Assembly: GCF_001954275.1 (NCBI RefSeq) | Contig: NZ_MBEU01000003.1 | Span: 1-64,000, forward strand | DNA length: 64,000 bases | Origin: Mycobacterium sp. IS-836 | Lineage (GTDB): Bacteria; Actinomycetota; Actinomycetes; Mycobacteriales; Mycobacteriaceae | Direction of reading: 5' to 3' | Shown here: piece by piece, positions 54,507 through 62,345 of the stretch | Numbering within the stretch: position 1 is the first letter of the stretch | Layout of the letters: each line of letters opens with the position of its first letter | Program-made: the position numbers and the translations under genes | The notes under the pieces: generated by a model | The model's input: the letters and a program-made list of their open reading frames with translations, nothing else | Told to the model about the DNA's origin: nothing | Databases searched by the model: none

Positions 54507-55646
54507 CTATCGGTTGAGCAACGAGTCGACGTTGGCGTGAAAGAGACCGGGCATTTCCGGCCCGTCGCAGCCCATCCGCCGATAGTCGTCGAGCGGCGTC
54601 GCTGTCCCCTCGGAGTGCGGGTAGTCGCTGCAGAACATGAACACGTCCCCGGCCATTTGGGCCAGCTGCTTGGGGTTCTCGTATGAGAAGGAGGACACCC
54701 GGACGTGGTCGAGAAAGTACTCGCTGGGTCGCCGAGACAGGTTGGCCACCGGCTTGCCGTTGAGCTGGGCTGTGAACGCGGACGCACCGTCCAACAGCAT
54801 CAGAAATTGCGGAACCCAGGCGGAGCTGAGCTCGACCACGCCGAACCGCAGGCGTGGATGACGGTCGAAAACGCCGTGCAGGATCAGGTCGGACAACGCC
54901 AGCGCCGGTGGCACCCATAGGAATACGGCCTCGGTGGCGGGCACCAGATCCTGCACCGGATCGTCTTGATACCAGCAATCGTCGAAGACCCGAACCTGAT
55001 CGGCGACGTGGAAGACCGGCGTGACACCGTGGTCGACGAATGCCGACCACATCCCGTCGTGGTCGGGGTGCGACAACTCGCGCCCGTCCACCGGTCCTGC
55101 GCCGATCATGGCGAGCGTGATACCGGCGGCCGCCAGTGTCTCCAGCTCGGCCTCGAGCCACTCCGGGTCGCGCAACGTCAGGTGCGCGACGGGATGCAGT
55201 CGCCCGCCACCTTCGGCCTGAACGACGGCGCACCACCGGTTCCATGCCGCCATGTTGGCGGTCATCGCCGGAAGCGTCGGCGACAGGCGGCGCTCCCAGA
55301 GCAAGCCGAAATTGGGGAACAGGACCGCCTCGTCGAGGCCCGCGGCATCGAGCCAGCGAAGCCGGGCCGCGGGCTGCCAGTAGGAGGCGGGTAGCGCGTC
55401 GTCGTACCGATAGGAGGGTGGCTTCCCGGCCCGTTGACGGTTGCGGTGCTCCCCACAGGATGCGGTGTTGCCGGGAAGGTGGACGTCGGCGAGGGCGAGG
55501 TGAGCGCCGCGCCAGTCGAGCCAGGTGTAACCGAGTTCGTCGTCGACCAGGCTCAAGGCGTCGTCGCGCGCATCCGGGTCGATATGGTCGGCCCACAGCG
55601 ACCGACTCTCGTAGAGATGCTGGTCCGAGTCGACGATGCGAGTCAC
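54507..55646 (-). CDS. Amidohydrolase 2 family metal-dependent hydrolase
   Basis: The protein has 379 residues from GTG 55646 (TRIVDSDQHLYESRSLWADH). The amidohydrolase-2 (ACMSD-like) fold shows the N-terminal DxH, VFHVADQVRVFDDCW, LRFGVVELSSAWVPQFLMLL and the late metal-binding MFCSDYPHSEGTA. The family decarboxylates or hydrolyses aromatic and other cyclic acids. In mycobacteria such genes lie in lipid and aromatic catabolic clusters. Confidence 0.85.
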   Translation of the reverse strand: MTRIVDSDQHLYESRSLWADHIDPDARDDALSLVDDELGYTWLDWRGAHLALADVHLPGNTASCGEHRNRQRAGKPPSYRYDDALPASYWQPAARLRWLDAAGLDEAVLFPNFGLLWERRLSPTLPAMTANMAAWNRWCAVVQAEGGGRLHPVAHLTLRDPEWLEAELETLAAAGITLAMIGAGPVDGRELSHPDHDGMWSAFVDHGVTPVFHVADQVRVFDDCWYQDDPVQDLVPATEAVFLWVPPALALSDLILHGVFDRHPRLRFGVVELSSAWVPQFLMLLDGASAFTAQLNGKPVANLSRRPSEYFLDHVRVSSFSYENPKQLAQMAGDVFMFCSDYPHSEGTATPLDDYRRMGCDGPEMPGLFHANVDSLLNR

Positions 55647-55730
55647 ACCGCCAGTTCTTCCACCGCCGCCCTGCCGCGTCAAGGCCGTGGTCGGCAAGCC
55701 CGCGCGGCGCCCGGTCGGCGACCATGGCGA

Positions 55731-56285
55731 CTACGCCGGGTCTGGGGCGTCCCATCGGACGACGGCCGACGTCCAGTGCGTGATCCGCTCTTCCTGGTCG
55801 TTGCGGTGCAGATGGCGCGGCGGTTGAGCGAACGTCGAGTAGGGCCGACAGCGGACGACGACTCGGTCCTCGTTGGCGGCCATTTCCTCGACGTACGGGC
55901 GGGCTTCTTCGCCCAGCGACTCGCCCGACATGCGTCCGGCGACCGCCATCATCACGTCGACCACGAGGTCGCGGTCACGCTCGACCGTCGCGTCGGCGTA
56001 CACCTGTAGGTAGGCAAAAGGCCAGCGCTCGTCCAGCACGCAGAGGCTTACTTTTCCGTCGCGTTCGACAATGCGCGCCTTGCCGCGTCCCGCCATCGTC
56101 GAGATGAGCAGTTCGTCGTCGTCGGTCGGTATGTAGTACACGATCGACATGGCCGGACCGTCGTGCCGGCGCCGGTATCCGAAGACGCAGGTGCGGTGGG
56201 TGCGCACGAACGTACGCCGCTCCGACGGGAGCATGTCTCGGTCTGTGGGAGCCACAAAGGGCTCCGTTGCGAGCGGAAGCAACAT
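55731..56285 (-). CDS. Pyridoxamine 5'-phosphate oxidase-like (F420/FMN, split-barrel) protein
   Basis: The protein has 184 residues from ATG 56285, with TGGAGGTT upstream. Split-barrel features are LPSERRTFVRTHRTCVFGYR, GPAMSIVYYIPTDDDELLIS, TMAGRGKARIVERDGKVSLC and RWPFAYLQVYADATVERD. Mycobacterial members use F420 or FMN/haem. The cofactor cannot be assigned here. It is divergent from a TetR gene and the gap contains an inverted repeat. Confidence 0.82.
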   Translation of the reverse strand: MLLPLATEPFVAPTDRDMLPSERRTFVRTHRTCVFGYRRRHDGPAMSIVYYIPTDDDELLISTMAGRGKARIVERDGKVSLCVLDERWPFAYLQVYADATVERDRDLVVDVMMAVAGRMSGESLGEEARPYVEEMAANEDRVVVRCRPYSTFAQPPRHLHRNDQEERITHWTSAVVRWDAPDPA

Positions 56286-56302
56286 CGCAAAACCTCCAAA
56301 GT

Positions 56303-56331
56303 CAATAATGGATACAGCGTTGCCGTTATTG
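56303..56331. promoter_or_regulatory. Inverted repeat between PPOX and TetR genes
   Basis: CAATAA (56303-56308) pairs with TTATTG (56326-56331) across 17 bases. GGATACA and TGCATCC form a second, imperfect pair. It lies 17 bases upstream of the PPOX start and is the likely TetR site in this divergent gap. Confidence 0.45.
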
Positions 56332-56367
56332 CATCCTGTTGTCAAGACCCGCCATACTGGCCCCGTG

Positions 56368-57033
56368 ATGACCACACAGCGGCGGGACGAAGCGCCTCGA
56401 CCCTCTCGTGGACGTCCCCCGCTTCCCCTCGATCGGATCATCGATACGGCGCTGCAAATCGTCGACGAAAACGGCGCCGACGCATTGTCCATGCGGACGT
56501 TGGCACAGCGACTCAATTCCGGGACCGCGACGCTGTATCGGCACTTCGCCAACCGGTCGGATTTGGTGGCTCAGGTCATCGACCGGGTGTTCGGCGAGGC
56601 CGAATACGACACCGTTGATTCCGAGTCATGGCAGGAGATGTGTAAGTCGTTCGCGCGCAAGACATTTGAGGTCTTGCGACGGCACCCGAACGTCGCCCCG
56701 CTACTCATCGAGCGGATACCGATCGGACGAAATGCGATGGCTGGCCGCGAAAAAATCATCGCTCTGCTACTAGACAGCGGCTTCCCGCCAGACCTCGCGG
56801 CACGGTCCTACGCCACCGTGGCCCGCCACGTCCTGGGCTTCGCCATCCAACTGACCGGACACAGCACCGGCGAAATGCACGACGCAATGGCATCGGACCG
56901 GTTCCGTGGCGTAAACCCAATCGAATTTCCCGCCACCATTCGAGTCGCCGACCACCTGCCGGTTCCGTTGGCGGAGGAGTTTGAGTTCGGACTCGAGCTC
57001 ATCATCAACGGGCTGACCCAGCTCCTGGCTTAG
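56368..57033 (+). CDS. TetR family regulator
   Basis: The protein has 221 residues. After a basic, proline-rich start (TTQRRDEAPRPSRGRPPLPL), the HTH is LSMRTLAQRLNSGTATLYRH. The C-terminal domain contains RSYATVARHVLGFAIQLTGH. It is divergent from the PPOX gene and convergent with the sulfotransferase gene, with which it shares a terminator palindrome. An in-frame GTG at 56365 directly precedes the ATG used. Confidence 0.88.
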   Translation: MTTQRRDEAPRPSRGRPPLPLDRIIDTALQIVDENGADALSMRTLAQRLNSGTATLYRHFANRSDLVAQVIDRVFGEAEYDTVDSESWQEMCKSFARKTFEVLRRHPNVAPLLIERIPIGRNAMAGREKIIALLLDSGFPPDLAARSYATVARHVLGFAIQLTGHSTGEMHDAMASDRFRGVNPIEFPATIRVADHLPVPLAEEFEFGLELIINGLTQLLA

Positions 57034-57056
57034 GTGTATCGGGATACACCTAAGCC
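57027..57056. terminator. Bidirectional terminator spanning two stop codons
   Basis: GGCTTAGGTGTATC and GATACACCTAAGCC are perfect 14-base arms with a 2-base loop. The TetR stop (57031-57033) and the sulfotransferase stop (57050-57052) both lie inside the arms, so the repeat belongs to both genes and probably terminates both convergent transcripts. Confidence 0.75.
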
Positions 57057-57817
57057 CACTCCTCGTCGATGAGCCGCCGCCAGTGTTCGTTGATGTGGTC
57101 GGACTGACGCTCGAGCGGGGGTTCGGGCAAATCGGCGGCGTGTACGGGATCGGCGCCGAGGAATCGCAAGACTCGCGCAATCTCACCGCGATAGTTCTCG
57201 TCGAGATCTTCATAGCGGACCGTCAGAACCTTATGGCCCCGAGTGTTGAAGTAGTTGGTCCAAGCCGCTTGTTCGGCGTCGAGGGTCCGTTCCATCTCGA
57301 TGATCTGCTCGTACGTCGGTGCCACGCCGGTGAGATCGGCCGCCGGCTGGCCGGGCGTGGGGCGGTCCAGGTAGAGCCCCCACGGACGCACTCTCCCCGA
57401 CGAGCGGGAAGAACGGAACCACTCGCCGGTCGCTTCGGCACGAAACAGCGATATGGCCTGCGCGCGCCGGTCAGCACGGACGATATTGACGAAAACCGCT
57501 GCCGGAAAAAGCATCTCGAGAACAGCTCCCGGATCGCCACGAAAACCCAGTGCTTGCGCGAGCGAAACGACATGCCGCCAATGAATTTTGATACCCCGAA
57601 TACCGTTCTCCGTCGCCGCGAACGCCATGACCTTCGCCAGATATTCGGTCCACGAGCAATTCGCCGGCAGTTTCAAGTCCTCCTTATAGGACCCGATGTG
57701 GTCGGGCGTGAAGTACTCTTCGGGCCGCCCGGCAACTCCGGTCGCGACAAGGCCACCGGCCAGGAGCGAACTACCCGAACGAGGCGTGGAGGCAATGACA
57801 TAGGTTGCAGGTCTCAT
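57050..57817 (-). CDS. Stf0-like sulfotransferase
   Basis: The protein has 255 residues from ATG 57817, with CGGAGGG upstream. The 5'-phosphosulfate loop is RPATYVIASTPRSGSSLLAG, followed by GVAGRPEEYF, the Stf0 pattern. GIKIHWRHV, NIVRADRRAQAISLFRA and TVRYEDLDENYRGEIARVLR cover the 3'-phosphate and C-terminal regions. Stf0 sulfates trehalose at the start of sulfolipid-1 synthesis. This is a paralogue, and the acceptor is not certain. Confidence 0.88.
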   Translation of the reverse strand: MRPATYVIASTPRSGSSLLAGGLVATGVAGRPEEYFTPDHIGSYKEDLKLPANCSWTEYLAKVMAFAATENGIRGIKIHWRHVVSLAQALGFRGDPGAVLEMLFPAAVFVNIVRADRRAQAISLFRAEATGEWFRSSRSSGRVRPWGLYLDRPTPGQPAADLTGVAPTYEQIIEMERTLDAEQAAWTNYFNTRGHKVLTVRYEDLDENYRGEIARVLRFLGADPVHAADLPEPPLERQSDHINEHWRRLIDEEWA

Positions 57818-57978
57818 AACCTTCGACCCTCCGGGATTACTCCTACGCTCGTACGCCGCCACCCAAATTTTCATGGTGTCTTCGCCGTGGTGTCGAGGCC
57901 CACTTGCCGCGCAGCCGGCGTTGTCTGCAATATTCGCAGGTCAGAGGGCCGAGCCGAGGACACGTCACAGCGACAAAA

Positions 57979-58040
57979 CCCACTCAGTGGGCAGAGGTTT
58001 CGCAGCTTGTCCCGTGGCTTTTTAACGTCATCGGCGTGGA
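57979..58040. repeat. 62-base repeat, copy A (upstream of the flavin monooxygenase)
   Basis: It starts with the hairpin CCCAC-TCAG-GTGGG-like sequence CCCACTCAGTGGGC, then GCTTGTCCCGTGGC and TTTTTAACGTCATCGGCGTG. Copy B at 61953-62014 shares CCCA-TCAGTGGGCA, GTCCCG-GGCT and TTAACGTCAT-GGCGTG in the same order and nearly the same spacing. Confidence 0.6.
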
Positions 58041-58101
58041 CAGACACGATGCGCCGCTTACGGTAGCGCCAGCTGTTGCGCCGGAGCGGGAGTGACAACG
58101 A

Positions 58102-59292
58102 ATGCGTGACCGGTCAGTTGTGATTATCGGTGCTGGTCCTGCTGGGATTTCTGCGGCATTGAGCCTGAAAGACAAACGAATTCGATCGTTGCTCATCGAT
58201 CGGGCCGATGCAGTGGCGGCGTCTTGGCGCGGTCGGTATGGCCGGCTCAGACTCAACACCGGTCGACAATTTTCCCATCTACCCGGGCGGCGGTACCCGA
58301 AAGGCACTCCGCTCTATCCGACTCGTGACCAAATCGTCGAGCACCTGGACACCCATGCGCACGAGGATGGCATCGATTTACACCTGAATACCGAGGTTGA
58401 GCGCATCGACGAACATTCCCTGGGATGGCGGTTGACGACGTCGAACGGCGACCTCGACGCCCGCGTCGTCGTGGTCGCAACGGGTTACGAGCACACGCCC
58501 TTCATCCCGGACTGGCCGGGCATCTTCAGCGGTGAGCTACTGCATTCAACTCGGTATCGAGACGCGGCGCCGTACGCCCACAAGCGCGTGCTGGTCGTCG
58601 GCTCCGGATCTTCGGGCATGGAAATCGCCCACGACTTGACCACAAGCGCAGCGACCAAAGTTTGGCTCTCAGTGCGAACTCCACCAAACATCCTGCCGCG
58701 CAAAGGACCCGGGGGACTGCCCAACGACGTGGTATCCATTCCCTTGTTCCGCCTGCCCCCGCGGATAGCCGACCGAATCGCCGCCGCCGCGCGCCGCCAC
58801 GCGTTCGGCGATCTCGAACCATTCGGCCTGCCCGTTCCAGATGAGGGCCCCTTCGCGAAAGCCCATCGGCTGCAGGCCGCGCCAACAGTCGTCGACTCCG
58901 AGGTTATCGACGCAGTGCGCGACGGATTTGTCGAGGTGGTTGCAGCGGTCAGTTCGCTCGAGGGTGCCAAGGTGGCGCTGGCCGACGGCGCACGGATCCA
59001 GCCCGACGTGATGATCTGCGCGACGGGGTATCGGCCCGGCCTGCATCCGTTGGTCGGACACTTGGGGGTGCTCACACCCGACGGCGTACCACTAACGCTG
59101 TCGCCGTTTCCTGCCGCCGATGGCCTGTACTTCCACGGCCTGCTGAGCCGTCCCGCGCTAATTGGCTACGTAGCCAAGCAATCACGAAAGTTGGCCAAAC
59201 GCATCTCGCAAGGCCGCCCCCCGCCGTACTGCGTGAGCCGATCCGCGGCCCCGGCCGAGATGCTGCGTCACTACTCCGATACCGGCACGTAA
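58102..59292 (+). CDS. YUCCA-like flavin-containing monooxygenase
   Basis: The protein has 396 residues. The FAD loop is RDRSVVIIGAGPAGISAALS, the FMO-type segment ATGYEHTPFIPDWPGIF, the NADPH loop VLVVGSGSSGMEIAHDLTTS and the late ATGYRPGLHPLVGHLGVLTP. It hydroxylates or N/S-oxygenates small substrates with NADPH and O2. It is followed by a methyltransferase gene after 25 bases, and the two can work in sequence on one compound. Confidence 0.88.
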   Translation: MRDRSVVIIGAGPAGISAALSLKDKRIRSLLIDRADAVAASWRGRYGRLRLNTGRQFSHLPGRRYPKGTPLYPTRDQIVEHLDTHAHEDGIDLHLNTEVERIDEHSLGWRLTTSNGDLDARVVVVATGYEHTPFIPDWPGIFSGELLHSTRYRDAAPYAHKRVLVVGSGSSGMEIAHDLTTSAATKVWLSVRTPPNILPRKGPGGLPNDVVSIPLFRLPPRIADRIAAAARRHAFGDLEPFGLPVPDEGPFAKAHRLQAAPTVVDSEVIDAVRDGFVEVVAAVSSLEGAKVALADGARIQPDVMICATGYRPGLHPLVGHLGVLTPDGVPLTLSPFPAADGLYFHGLLSRPALIGYVAKQSRKLAKRISQGRPPPYCVSRSAAPAEMLRHYSDTGT

Positions 59293-59317
59293 TCGACAAC
59301 CGGACCTAAGGGGAAAC

Positions 59318-60007
59318 ATGTCATCCGAAATCATGGACTGGGACAGCGCTTATCGCGAGCAGGGCGAATTCGACGGTCCGCCGCCGTGGAATATCGGTGA
59401 GCCGCAACCGGAGTTGGCGGCGCTGATCGCCGCGGGCAAGTTTCGCAGCGACGTGCTCGACGCCGGATGCGGGGTCGCCGAACTGTCGCTGGCACTAGCA
59501 ACGCAGGGCCACACCGTCGTCGGCATCGACATCACTCCGACCGCCGTCGCTGCGGCTACCAAGGCGGCCGAAGAGCGCGGCCTGACCACGGCCAGCTTCG
59601 TGCAGGCCGACATCACGTCCTTCGCCGGCTACCCACCCGGTTCGGAAGGGCGATTCGACACGATTGCCGACAGCACGCTGTTCCACTCGCTGCCGGTCGA
59701 GGGCCGCGACGGCTACCTGCGCTCGATCCACCGCGCCGCGGCGCCGGGCGCCAGCTATTTTGTGCTGGTGTTCGCCAAGGGCGCCCTTCCCGCCGAGATG
59801 GAGCCCAAGCCGAACGAGGTCGACGAGGACGAGTTGCGCGCTGCGGTGAGCAAGTACTGGGCGATCGACGAGATCCGGCCCGCCTTCATCCACGCGAACA
59901 TTCCCCCAGCTGGAGACGGCTGGCCCGAATTTCCGGCGCACGACCGCGACGAGAAGGGCCGGATGAAGTTGCCCGCCTTTCTGCTGACGGCGCACAAGGC
60001 CGGCTAA
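59318..60007 (+). CDS. Class I SAM-dependent methyltransferase
   Basis: The protein has 229 residues. It begins SSEIMDWDSAYREQGEFDGP, then motif I DVLDAGCGVAELSLALATQG, VVGIDITPTAVAAATKAAEE, DTIADSTLFHSLP and FVLVFAKGALP. The N-terminal WDSAYR and PPPWNIGEPQPEL match the thiopurine/tellurite-type (TPMT-like) methyltransferases. The final 70 or so bases recur at the end of the IclR gene that follows. GGGGAAAC precedes the ATG. Confidence 0.85.
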   Translation: MSSEIMDWDSAYREQGEFDGPPPWNIGEPQPELAALIAAGKFRSDVLDAGCGVAELSLALATQGHTVVGIDITPTAVAAATKAAEERGLTTASFVQADITSFAGYPPGSEGRFDTIADSTLFHSLPVEGRDGYLRSIHRAAAPGASYFVLVFAKGALPAEMEPKPNEVDEDELRAAVSKYWAIDEIRPAFIHANIPPAGDGWPEFPAHDRDEKGRMKLPAFLLTAHKAG

Positions 60008-60050
60008 CACTCTCGCGATCGCCGCGTCGGCGTCAAACAGCGGGTCAGGA

Positions 60051-60815
60051 GTGGGCCAGTCTGAGTTGGATCACATGTCCGGTCGTGTGGCCAGCGGTAA
60101 GTGTGCGGGCGCGACGGGCGGCTCGTTTCACGACGACGGTCGCGGGGTCATCCAGGGCGCATTTGAGCTGCTGGGTTACCTGGGTGCGCTGGAACCGGTG
60201 CGGCTGCGGGACTTGGCGAATGTGAGCGGGATCCCCCGGGAAACCGTCCGTCGAATGCTGCAGCAGCTAATCGCAGTGGGGGCGGTCAGTCGCGAAGGTA
60301 CCCGCTATCGGCTCGGCCCGAGCCTGCTGGAGCTGGGCGCGCAAGTGGGCTCGGAGCGGCGATTACGGACGGCCGCCCGTCGACCGATCGCCGAACTCGC
60401 AACCGCCACCGGTGCCGCAGTGCACTTGTCCACGATGATCGGCGGTGAGCTGGTGTACCTGGATGCGGTGGACGCTCGGGTTCCCGTGAGATTCACAGCC
60501 GAACCCGGAGCTCGGGTACCGCCGAGAACCGCAGCCGCGCGCGCCCAGATCGAAATGGGCAGCACCGCACCGATTGTGGATCCCGGCGGGGTAATAGCGG
60601 ACCTGAGTTGTGTCGCGGTAGCGATTCCGCTGGGCAACGGCGCGGCGGCGGTCGTGTCGGCGCTCGTTCCGGGACCGCGACCGCCGCTCGGAGTGTTGGC
60701 TGCCACCAGAGCCACCGGCACCCGGATCGTCAGCCTCCTTCATCCACCGCGCGATCCCGACGAGACAGGGCCGGATGAAGTTGCCGGCTTCCTGCTGACG
60801 CACAGGGCTGGCTGA
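60051..60815 (+). CDS. IclR-type regulator 1, C-terminal scar
   Basis: The protein has 254 residues from GTG 60051. The winged helix is RLRDLANVSGIPRETVRRML followed by QQLIAVGAVSREGTRYRLGP. The effector domain (PIAELATATGAAVHLSTMIG, LVYLDAVDARVPVRF) is the IclR type, shorter than usual. It shares most residues with IclR 2. Its last 18 residues (DETGPDEVAGFLLTHRAG) are absent from IclR 2 and come from a copy of the methyltransferase 3' end. Confidence 0.8.
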   Translation: MGQSELDHMSGRVASGKCAGATGGSFHDDGRGVIQGAFELLGYLGALEPVRLRDLANVSGIPRETVRRMLQQLIAVGAVSREGTRYRLGPSLLELGAQVGSERRLRTAARRPIAELATATGAAVHLSTMIGGELVYLDAVDARVPVRFTAEPGARVPPRTAAARAQIEMGSTAPIVDPGGVIADLSCVAVAIPLGNGAAAVVSALVPGPRPPLGVLAATRATGTRIVSLLHPPRDPDETGPDEVAGFLLTHRAG

Positions 60816-60973
60816 CACTCTCAATGGCGGATCAGTCCGCGCCCATGCCCGTGAGCCTGTCATCGGTGAACAAAAGTTGTTCATTCTCGATATTCGGCAT
60901 AGTTTGCTGTGTTTGTGCGTTAGACCCTGAGATGTCGTGACGTTTGTGTGGGCATCAGAGCATAAAGGGGTCG

Positions 60974-61678
60974 ATGGTGGACCAATCCGAGTTGGATCGA
61001 TTGACCGATCGTGTGGCCAGCGGTAGGAGCGCGGACGCGACGGGCGGCTCCTTTCACAATGACGGTCGCGGGGTCATCAGGAGCGCATTTGAGCTGCTAG
61101 ATCACGTGGGTGCAATGGAACCTGTGCGGCTGCTCGACTTGGCGAATGTGAGCGGGATCCCCCGGGAGACGGTCCGTCGAATGCTGCAGCAATTAATCGC
61201 GGTAGGGGCGGTCAGTCGCGAAGGTACCCGCTATCGGCTCGGCGCGAGCCTGCTGGCGCTGGGCGCGCGAGTGAGCTCGGAGCGGCGATTGCGGGCGGTC
61301 GCCCGTCGGCCGATCGCCGAACTCGCAACCGCCACCGGTGCCGCAGTGCAGTTGTCCGCGATGATCGGCGGTGAGCTCGTGTACCTGGACGCGGTCGACG
61401 CTCGGGTTCCGTCCGGAGTGGTCGTTCAACCCGGCGCCCCGGTACCACCCAAATGCGCCGCTGCGCGGGCCCACACCGAATTGGGCTACACCGCACCGAT
61501 AGTGGACGCGGGCGAGTTGAGAGCGGATATGAGCTGTGTCGCGGTAGCGATTCCGCTGGGCAACGGCGCTGTGGCAGCCTTGTCGACGATCGTCGCGGGA
61601 CCGCGACCGCCGCTCGGACTCCTCGCTGCCACCCGGGCGACTGGCGCCCGTATCGCGGGGCTCCTGCACACACCGTGA
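60974..61678 (+). CDS. IclR-type regulator 2
   Basis: The protein has 234 residues from ATG 60974 (AAAGGGGTCG upstream), beginning VDQSELDRLTDRVASGRSAD. HTH and effector regions parallel IclR 1 almost throughout (NVSGIPRETVRRMLQQLIAV and RPIAELATATGAAVQLSAMI). It ends at ARIAGLLHTP, the likely ancestral C-terminus. The two regulators may form heterodimers or answer different ligands in controlling the cluster. These are inferences. Confidence 0.82.
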   Translation: MVDQSELDRLTDRVASGRSADATGGSFHNDGRGVIRSAFELLDHVGAMEPVRLLDLANVSGIPRETVRRMLQQLIAVGAVSREGTRYRLGASLLALGARVSSERRLRAVARRPIAELATATGAAVQLSAMIGGELVYLDAVDARVPSGVVVQPGAPVPPKCAAARAHTELGYTAPIVDAGELRADMSCVAVAIPLGNGAVAALSTIVAGPRPPLGLLAATRATGARIAGLLHTP

Positions 61679-62345
61679 ATTGGTGATCAGCGAGAAACTC
61701 ACCCCCGGCTGGTACCACCAACGCACCAGCACGGACTGCGAAATCAAGGTCGGCCCAATACGATTCGCGGTGAGTGCGCGCAAAACCAGACCTGATGATT
61801 CCCCGCGTCATATCCCGGTCATCGCGTTGACCCCACGCTTAGGGGAATAGAGCTCTCTCGACCTAGGCTGCAGCGTCGCCACCCAGGCCGGTTAACGGCG
61901 TGCGTCAAGCATCGACACTGCCGCGGCATCGTGAATTGGTCTCAGCAAGAAGCCCATTCAGTGGGCACAGATTGGCTACTCGTCCCGCGGCTCCTTAACG
62001 TCATAGGCGTGACAGCCACAAATTCGGTGAAGAATGGCACAGAACTAGTGCTGGCGCAGTTGGAATTCCAAGTCGACGACTGCATTTCGCCTCTCCCATC
62101 GGAAGCTGCGGTACCTCCGTTGTCGTCATGAATGTTTGGCGATGCGCCGGTCGCGGTGCGAACAAGGCTTGTTGACAACGTTATTCAACCCACCGCCGCG
62201 ACCATGTGAAACAACCCGAAGCCTATGGCGGCACAAGTGAACATGCGCCGAAATCTGATGAGCCGCACCCTACAACGCGAACGGGAAGCCGCTACCTCGG
62301 CGCAAACAGTCTTGCCCGACTTCGTCGTCAACCTATAGGAGACAA
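61679..62345. other. 667-base gap before the FAD oxidase, with repeat copy B
   Basis: No supported gene is present. The frames here, for instance 61931-62131, have atypical codon use. The gap holds repeat copy B and an A/T-richer segment (62150-62340) likely to carry the promoter of the oxidase gene, with ATAGGAGACAA as its ribosome-binding site. Confidence 0.6.
61953..62014. repeat. 62-base repeat, copy B
   Basis: Starts CCCATTCAGTGGGC, followed by GTCCCGCGGCTCC and TTAACGTCATAGGCGTG. It is homologous to copy A at 57979-58040. It lies 331 bases upstream of the FAD oxidase start, whereas copy A lies 62 bases upstream of the flavin monooxygenase start. Confidence 0.6.

Noticed and set aside
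61931-62131. Open frame of 66 codons as a gene
   Set aside because: Codon use is atypical, no ribosome-binding site is visible, and it overlaps the repeat whose other copy is in a different context.
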